Below, one piece after another: positions 17,698 to 21,136 of a stretch of 21,136 nt of DNA. Position 1 is the stretch's first letter; every line of letters begins with the position of its first letter. The DNA is from Turicibacter sp. (GTDB taxonomy: Bacteria; Bacillota; Bacilli; MOL361; Turicibacteraceae), in NCBI GenBank assembly GCA_030531025.1, contig JAUMTV010000058.1:1-21136 (forward strand), in the 5' to 3' direction. The position numbers and the translations under genes were made by a program. Under the pieces are notes generated by a model. The model had not been told where the DNA came from and ran no database searches. It worked only from the letters and a program-made list of their open reading frames with translations.

Positions 17698-19350
17698 TTA
17701 AATACGGAAGCTTGATTTTAATGATACGATTCGGTTAAATGATAATTTACCATCTTTTGTACGTTTTGGATCAACATTAAAGTATCCATGACGGAAGAAT
17801 TGGAGTTTGTCATTAGGTTTTACATCTTTCATGTTTTCTTCAACAAATCCTTGTAATACTTCTTCAGAGTTTTTATTAATGCGCTCTAAGAATGTTAACC
17901 CTTCTGTCTCCTCATTTTCAATTAATAATGGTTCGTATAAGTGGAAATCTGCTGGAATATTATGTGTCGCATCTACCCAGTGAATTGTTCCTTTAACTTT
18001 ACGACCTGTAAATCCTGAACCAGATTTTGTTTCTGGATCATACGTTGCATGAATTTCAACAATATTACCTTCTTCATCTTTAATGACATCTGTACATTTA
18101 ATGAAGTAAGCATGTTTTAAACGAACTTCATTTCCAGGGAATAAGCGGAAGTATTTTGGAACTGGATTTTCCATAAAGTCTTCTTGCTCAATATAAATTT
18201 CGCGAGAGAATGGAATTTGACGAGTCCCCATTTCTGGAACTTCTGGATTAATCTCAGCATCTAAATATTCAACTTGTCCTTCAGGATAATTTGTGATTAC
18301 TACTTTTAATGGACGTAAAACAGCCATTGTACGTGGAGCTTTTAATTTTAAATCTTCACGAATGAAATGCTCTAACATTTGTGGATCAACTGTACTTACT
18401 GCTTTTGATAATCCTACTTCTTGAATGAAGTTTGTAATTGCTTCTGGTGTATACCCACGGCGACGTAATCCCGCTACTGTTGGCATACGTGGGTCATCCC
18501 ATCCATCAACAACACCTTCATCAACTAATTGTTTTAAATAACGTTTTGACATGATTGTATTTTTCATATTTAAACGAGCGAACTCAATTTGGCGAGGTTT
18601 TGCTTCTGTTTCACAGTTTTCAATTACCCAATCATATAGTGGACGGTGGTCTTCGTACTCTAATGAACATAATGAGTGAGTGATTCCTTCAAATGCATCT
18701 TCTAATGGATGAGCATAGTCATACATTGGATAGATACACCATTTATCACCTGTATTGTGGTGAGTTGTATGTAAAATACGATATAATGCAGGGTCACGTA
18801 AGTTCATGTTAGGAGAAGCCATATCAATTTTAGCACGTAATACTTTTTCTCCATCTTTATAAACACCTTTACGCATATTTTCGAATAACTCTAAGTTTTC
18901 TTCAACAGAGCGGTTACGGTAAGGTGATTCAACACCTGGTTGAGTTAATGTCCCACGATTTTCACGCATTTGTTCAGGTGTTTGATCATCAACGTAAGCT
19001 TTACCTTTTTTAATTAACTTAACCGCATGTTCATACATTTGTTCAAATGTATCAGAAGCAAATAATAATTGATTATATTCAACACCTAACCATTTAATAT
19101 CTTCAATAATTCCTTGTACGAATTCTTCATCTTCTTTAACTGGGTTTGTATCGTCAAAGCGAAGATTCATTTTTCCACCAAACTCTTTAGCTAATAAATA
19201 GTTTGTTAAGATGGCTTTCGCATGACCAATATGTAAGTAACCATTCGGTTCTGGTGGGAAGCGTGTAATAATTTCTTTGTGCTTACCACTCTCTAAATCT
19301 TCTTTCATAATCGTCTTAATGAAGTTTGAATTTTCATTGACTATTTCCAT
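17698..19350 (-). CDS. glnS: Glutaminyl-tRNA synthetase
   Basis: Class I synthetase that charges tRNA-Gln directly. Numbered from the chosen start (550 residues, E. coli enzyme about 554): class I motif [13 protein letters not shown] with HIGH at 40-43; DDTNP at 66-70; KMSKS-type loop MSKR at 267-270; C-terminal beta-barrel anticodon-binding part with FNRIVSLK at the end. [11 protein letters not shown] and the absence of glutamate-enzyme features separate GlnRS from GltX. The frame opens at a TTG (19374), but GAGGTG lies six bases before the ATG at 19350. Promoter at 19424-19432; the leader of about 70 bases is too short for a T-box. Most Bacillota instead make Gln-tRNA with GatCAB, so the gene may be an old transfer. 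Confidence 0.97.
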   Translation of the reverse strand: MEIVNENSNFIKTIMKEDLESGKHKEIITRFPPEPNGYLHIGHAKAILTNYLLAKEFGGKMNLRFDDTNPVKEDEEFVQGIIEDIKWLGVEYNQLLFASDTFEQMYEHAVKLIKKGKAYVDDQTPEQMRENRGTLTQPGVESPYRNRSVEENLELFENMRKGVYKDGEKVLRAKIDMASPNMNLRDPALYRILHTTHHNTGDKWCIYPMYDYAHPLEDAFEGITHSLCSLEYEDHRPLYDWVIENCETEAKPRQIEFARLNMKNTIMSKRYLKQLVDEGVVDGWDDPRMPTVAGLRRRGYTPEAITNFIQEVGLSKAVSTVDPQMLEHFIREDLKLKAPRTMAVLRPLKVVITNYPEGQVEYLDAEINPEVPEMGTRQIPFSREIYIEQEDFMENPVPKYFRLFPGNEVRLKHAYFIKCTDVIKDEEGNIVEIHATYDPETKSGSGFTGRKVKGTIHWVDATHNIPADFHLYEPLLIENEETEGLTFLERINKNSEEVLQGFVEENMKDVKPNDKLQFFRHGYFNVDPKRTKDGKLSFNRIVSLKSSFRI

Positions 19351-19423
19351 AAAAAACACCTCGCTAAAATTCAAAACTATTGCAATGATTGCCCTTTTTA
19401 TATTAATAAAAATCTATTTTTAG

Positions 19424-19432
19424 ATTATATCA
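19424..19432 (-). promoter_or_regulatory. Extended -10 promoter of glnS
   Basis: Minus strand TGA-TATAAT, an extended -10, in the gap between the B3/4 gene and glnS; start expected near 19417. The -35 (TTACTA) is poor. Just downstream AATCTA-AAAA-TAGATT followed by T-rich sequence may be a weak terminator for the gene before. Confidence 0.55.
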
Positions 19433-19455
19433 CAACTATAGAATACATAGTAACA

Positions 19456-20115
19456 TTATTCCACTATTTCCAATGAAAAATTCGTCATTTGTCCAAATCG
19501 TGTGAATAACTCTTTTGCCAATTCCACATCTTGTAATAAACCATCTACTCCATTAAAAGAAGTAATAAATAGTAAAATATTTTTCGTCTGTTCTGTAATA
19601 CGTGTACGAGGAGTATCTGATGTTGGTGTTCCAAACGGACCTACTTCATCACAATAAACAGGAATATTTTCAATATTAATATTTCCTCGGCCGATTCCTT
19701 CATATGGTTCATCTCGCCCAATACGAATCAAAACATCTCCTTGAATCTTATCCTCATCTAATACTGCTACACTGCGCTGTGTTCGTGCAGATAAAATATT
19801 TCCAATATCAACAGCATTATTAACATAATAAAGTCCATTACCTTTAATTAAACGACGAAGTAATGCCTCTGTTGATAAACGATAACGTGAAGGGTCTTTA
19901 CCTAATGCTTTATATCCTGCACGTGCTGCTGCAATACGTGGTTCTTTTAATAGCATTTCTAAAGTTAACTGTTCCATCACTTCTTGTTCCAATTTTGTCA
20001 TTTCTTCTTTTAAAGAATCCGACGTAGATGTAACTAGCATTTCAAAAGACATAACAGCAACACAATAACCAGGTATCTTTTCTTTTAATTGTTCGTCAAG
20101 CGTAATATGTTTCAT
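19456..20115 (-). CDS. Stand-alone B3/B4 tRNA-binding domain protein
   Basis: Cytoplasmic protein of 219 residues resembling the B3/4 domain of the phenylalanyl-tRNA synthetase beta chain (COG3382 type). Typical features: AARAGYKALGKDPSRYRLSTEALLRR at about 63-88, then NGLYYVNNAVDIGN (93-106) and a C-terminal half with GRGNINIENIPVY and FGTPTSDTPRTRI. In PheRS this domain clears Tyr-tRNA-Phe; whether free-standing members edit tRNA is not established. It stands just upstream of glnS, with an 81-base gap and a separate promoter. ATG with GGAGGT nine bases upstream. A candidate -10 TATAAT lies at 20149-20154, next to the terminator of the gene before. Confidence 0.85.
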   Translation of the reverse strand: MKHITLDEQLKEKIPGYCVAVMSFEMLVTSTSDSLKEEMTKLEQEVMEQLTLEMLLKEPRIAAARAGYKALGKDPSRYRLSTEALLRRLIKGNGLYYVNNAVDIGNILSARTQRSVAVLDEDKIQGDVLIRIGRDEPYEGIGRGNINIENIPVYCDEVGPFGTPTSDTPRTRITEQTKNILLFITSFNGVDGLLQDVELAKELFTRFGQMTNFSLEIVE

Positions 20116-20148
20116 GTAAGAAAACCTCCAAATCTGTCATTTTAATTT

Positions 20149-20154
20149 ATTATA
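20149..20154 (-). promoter_or_regulatory. Candidate -10 of the B3/4 gene
   Basis: Perfect TATAAT on the minus strand, 33 bases before the ATG. The matching -35 (TTTCAA, 18-nt spacer) would lie in the terminator hairpin, so promoter and terminator overlap. Confidence 0.4.
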
Positions 20155-20159
20155 CAATT

Positions 20160-20187
20160 AAAAAAAGATAGTTTGAAACTATCTTTT
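20160..20187 (-). terminator. Intrinsic terminator after the small membrane protein gene
   Basis: AAAAGATAGTT (20163-20173), 3-nt loop, AACTATCTTTT (20177-20187), perfect 11-bp stem, with seven T on the minus strand. The stop codon of the gene above (20186-20188) is inside the stem. Confidence 0.88.
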
Positions 20188-20551
20188 ATTCTTTTTTTAA
20201 AGATTCAGCTTGACGATCTTGCTCTTCCTTTTTTAATAAAGCATAAGCAATTGCTAATTCTTTTAACTTATTTTCACGCTCTTTCTCAATACAATATTGA
20301 TGTACATAAATCATCATTCCAAAAGAGATGATAATTAAAATACTTAGATTCACTGCTTCAAGTACGAACGAACTTGCACGTTCAAAATAATATTGATTCG
20401 ATGATAATACATAATAAATAACTAAACATAACCCATACCACTTTAACCAAGAAAATAAATGCTCTGGTGAAATCTGAGTGATACGTAGTTGATTAATAAA
20501 AAATAATAATAGGATAGATATCGATAAGAATAAAAATAAAGTTACAACCAC
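20186..20551 (-). CDS. Small membrane protein of unknown function
   Basis: Not recognised. About 121 residues with three hydrophobic segments: about 2-20, 37-52 and 64-85 (from the chosen start), then a charged C-terminal tail of some 35 residues rich in Lys, Glu and Gln (KERENKLKE, KKEEQDRQ) likely to form a helix or coiled coil in the cytoplasm. There are two in-frame GTG codons: the first (20560) lies inside the Shine-Dalgarno GAGGTGA; the second (20551) has that site eight bases upstream, so I choose it. No ATG is available. Single gene with its own terminator. The layout recalls truncated sensor or cell-division accessory proteins but nothing decides it. Confidence 0.65.
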   Translation of the reverse strand: MVVTLFLFLSISILLLFFINQLRITQISPEHLFSWLKWYGLCLVIYYVLSSNQYYFERASSFVLEAVNLSILIIISFGMMIYVHQYCIEKERENKLKELAIAYALLKKEEQDRQAESLKKE

Positions 20552-20560
20552 CTTAATCAC

Positions 20561-20940
20561 CTCAGAAGACTAACAATTACTATTATTATTAGCAATTTTC
20601 TGAATGTTTATTCTTTTACCATAAAATGTTTTCACTTTTCAATCGATAAAGGATTTAAATCATAACATTCGAATAATCATACCTTTAAACGAGTTCTGTT
20701 TGAGAACATTGTTCTATTTCTTTCATAACTATTGTCTTTTTTCAATCGCATCGTTAAGCCAGCTAAAAAAATTAATCATATAATGAACAGATTTTGCCGT
20801 CTGATCTATAAAATATTTATCTAAAAATCTAAGTTTTATAACATTTTTAAGTTCGAATAATCTACACCAAAATCATCAATCTATAATTCCTTCCACTAAA
20901 ATTGTTCATCCCATTACAACATAATTTAAAAGGCTTATAT
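20561..20940. other. AT-rich intergenic stretch without a gene
   Basis: No frame with a ribosome site on either strand. Contains small inverted matches such as GTTCT-GTTTG-AGAAC near 20693-20707. No firm promoter for the small membrane protein gene; TTGAAA near 20636-20641 on the minus strand lacks a good partner. Confidence 0.5.
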
Positions 20941-21136
20941 TATATAAGTCCAGATAAATTTTCTTCATAGAAAATTTTTAAGCCCTAGTAGCGGAGGAGT
21001 AGATTTCTTTTAGAAATCTCTAGGTGACCATCCCCCAGTAAAGGAGGATTGTTCGCCATGCTCACTGCTGTGGACCCCATTCCCTAGCAGTGGAGTAAAC
21101 ATGCTTCGCATGCTAGGTGACCCCTTCCCTACCAGC
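20941..21136. mobile_element. Second copy of the inverted-end/hairpin-array element, cut by the window
   Basis: Starts with TATATAAGTCCAGATAA (20941-20957), the same motif that bounds the 16882-17482 element, in the orientation of its left end. A second hairpin array follows at 20983 and runs to the window end. The right end is outside the window. Confidence 0.45.
20983..21136. repeat. Tandem hairpin array, diverged copies
   Basis: Units start at 20983, 21033, 21082 and 21127 (periods 50, 49, 45). Each begins CCCTAG or CCCCAG followed by a GGAG-containing part. Unit 1 has arms CCTAG/CTAGG around AGATTTC-TTTTA-GAAATCT. Unit 3 has CCTAGC/GCTAGG around CATGC-TTC-GCATG. Unit 2 carries GGAGGATTGTTCGC, as in the array at 17069-17206, and imperfect arms. 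Confidence 0.8.

Noticed and set aside
19351..19420. T-box riboswitch for glnS
   Set aside because: The leader is only about 70 bases after the predicted start and lacks a T-box sequence and antiterminator.
20561..20940. tRNA or other RNA gene in the right-hand gap
   Set aside because: No cloverleaf, no GC-rich stems and no TTCGAATC-type T-loop were found.

Overview
The window is a chromosomal segment of a low-GC Bacillota. All protein genes lie on the minus strand. The neighbourhoods hprK-lgt-ppaX-trxB and pcrA-ligA-camS are classic Bacillota arrangements. Together with a GlnRS gene and the general AT-rich style, they point to something like Turicibacter or an Erysipelotrichia relative. The genus is a guess and could not be checked.

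Layout from left to right: (1) 73-691, a decayed membrane exporter gene (ArsP_2 / 10TM heavy-metal exporter type) whose lesions can be followed base by base. (2) 842-4939, a five-gene block transcribed leftward: yvlD-like membrane protein, hprK, lgt, ppaX, trxB, closed by a hairpin terminator at 714-765. HprK makes pyrophosphate when it dephosphorylates HPr and PpaX removes it; Lgt lipidates lipoproteins such as the CamS homologue further along. (3) 5278-6420, a membrane-anchored DUF348-G5-3D cell-wall protein with an unusual leader: a promoter with a dyad over its -10, a strong Shine-Dalgarno site, a 22-codon TTG reading frame and an ATGA overlap with the main gene. (4) 6630-16826, a tightly spaced DNA repair block pcrA-ligA-camS-histidine kinase-uvrA, ending in a terminator at 6598-6629. 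(5) 16827-17697, about 870 bases without a convincing protein gene but full of structure: 21-bp imperfect inverted repeats at both ends of a 600-bp stretch, tandem 46-nt GC-rich hairpin repeats, a promoter firing into them, an 18-bp palindrome and a 25-bp direct repeat. (6) 17698-20551, glnS, a stand-alone B3/4-domain protein and a small membrane protein of unknown function, each with its own signals. (7) 20552-21136, another non-coding stretch where the same flanking motif and a second hairpin array appear and run off the window end.

The main candidate for something undescribed is the dispersed element in (5) and (7): a MITE-like or STAR-like intergenic repeat whose tandem units keep an outer stem through paired base changes while the inner hairpin varies freely. 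The 3D-protein leader and the orphan histidine kinase inside the repair operon are the next most interesting.

Six start codons are placed downstream of the longest possible reading frame because a good Shine-Dalgarno site precedes an internal start; each case is explained in its entry.
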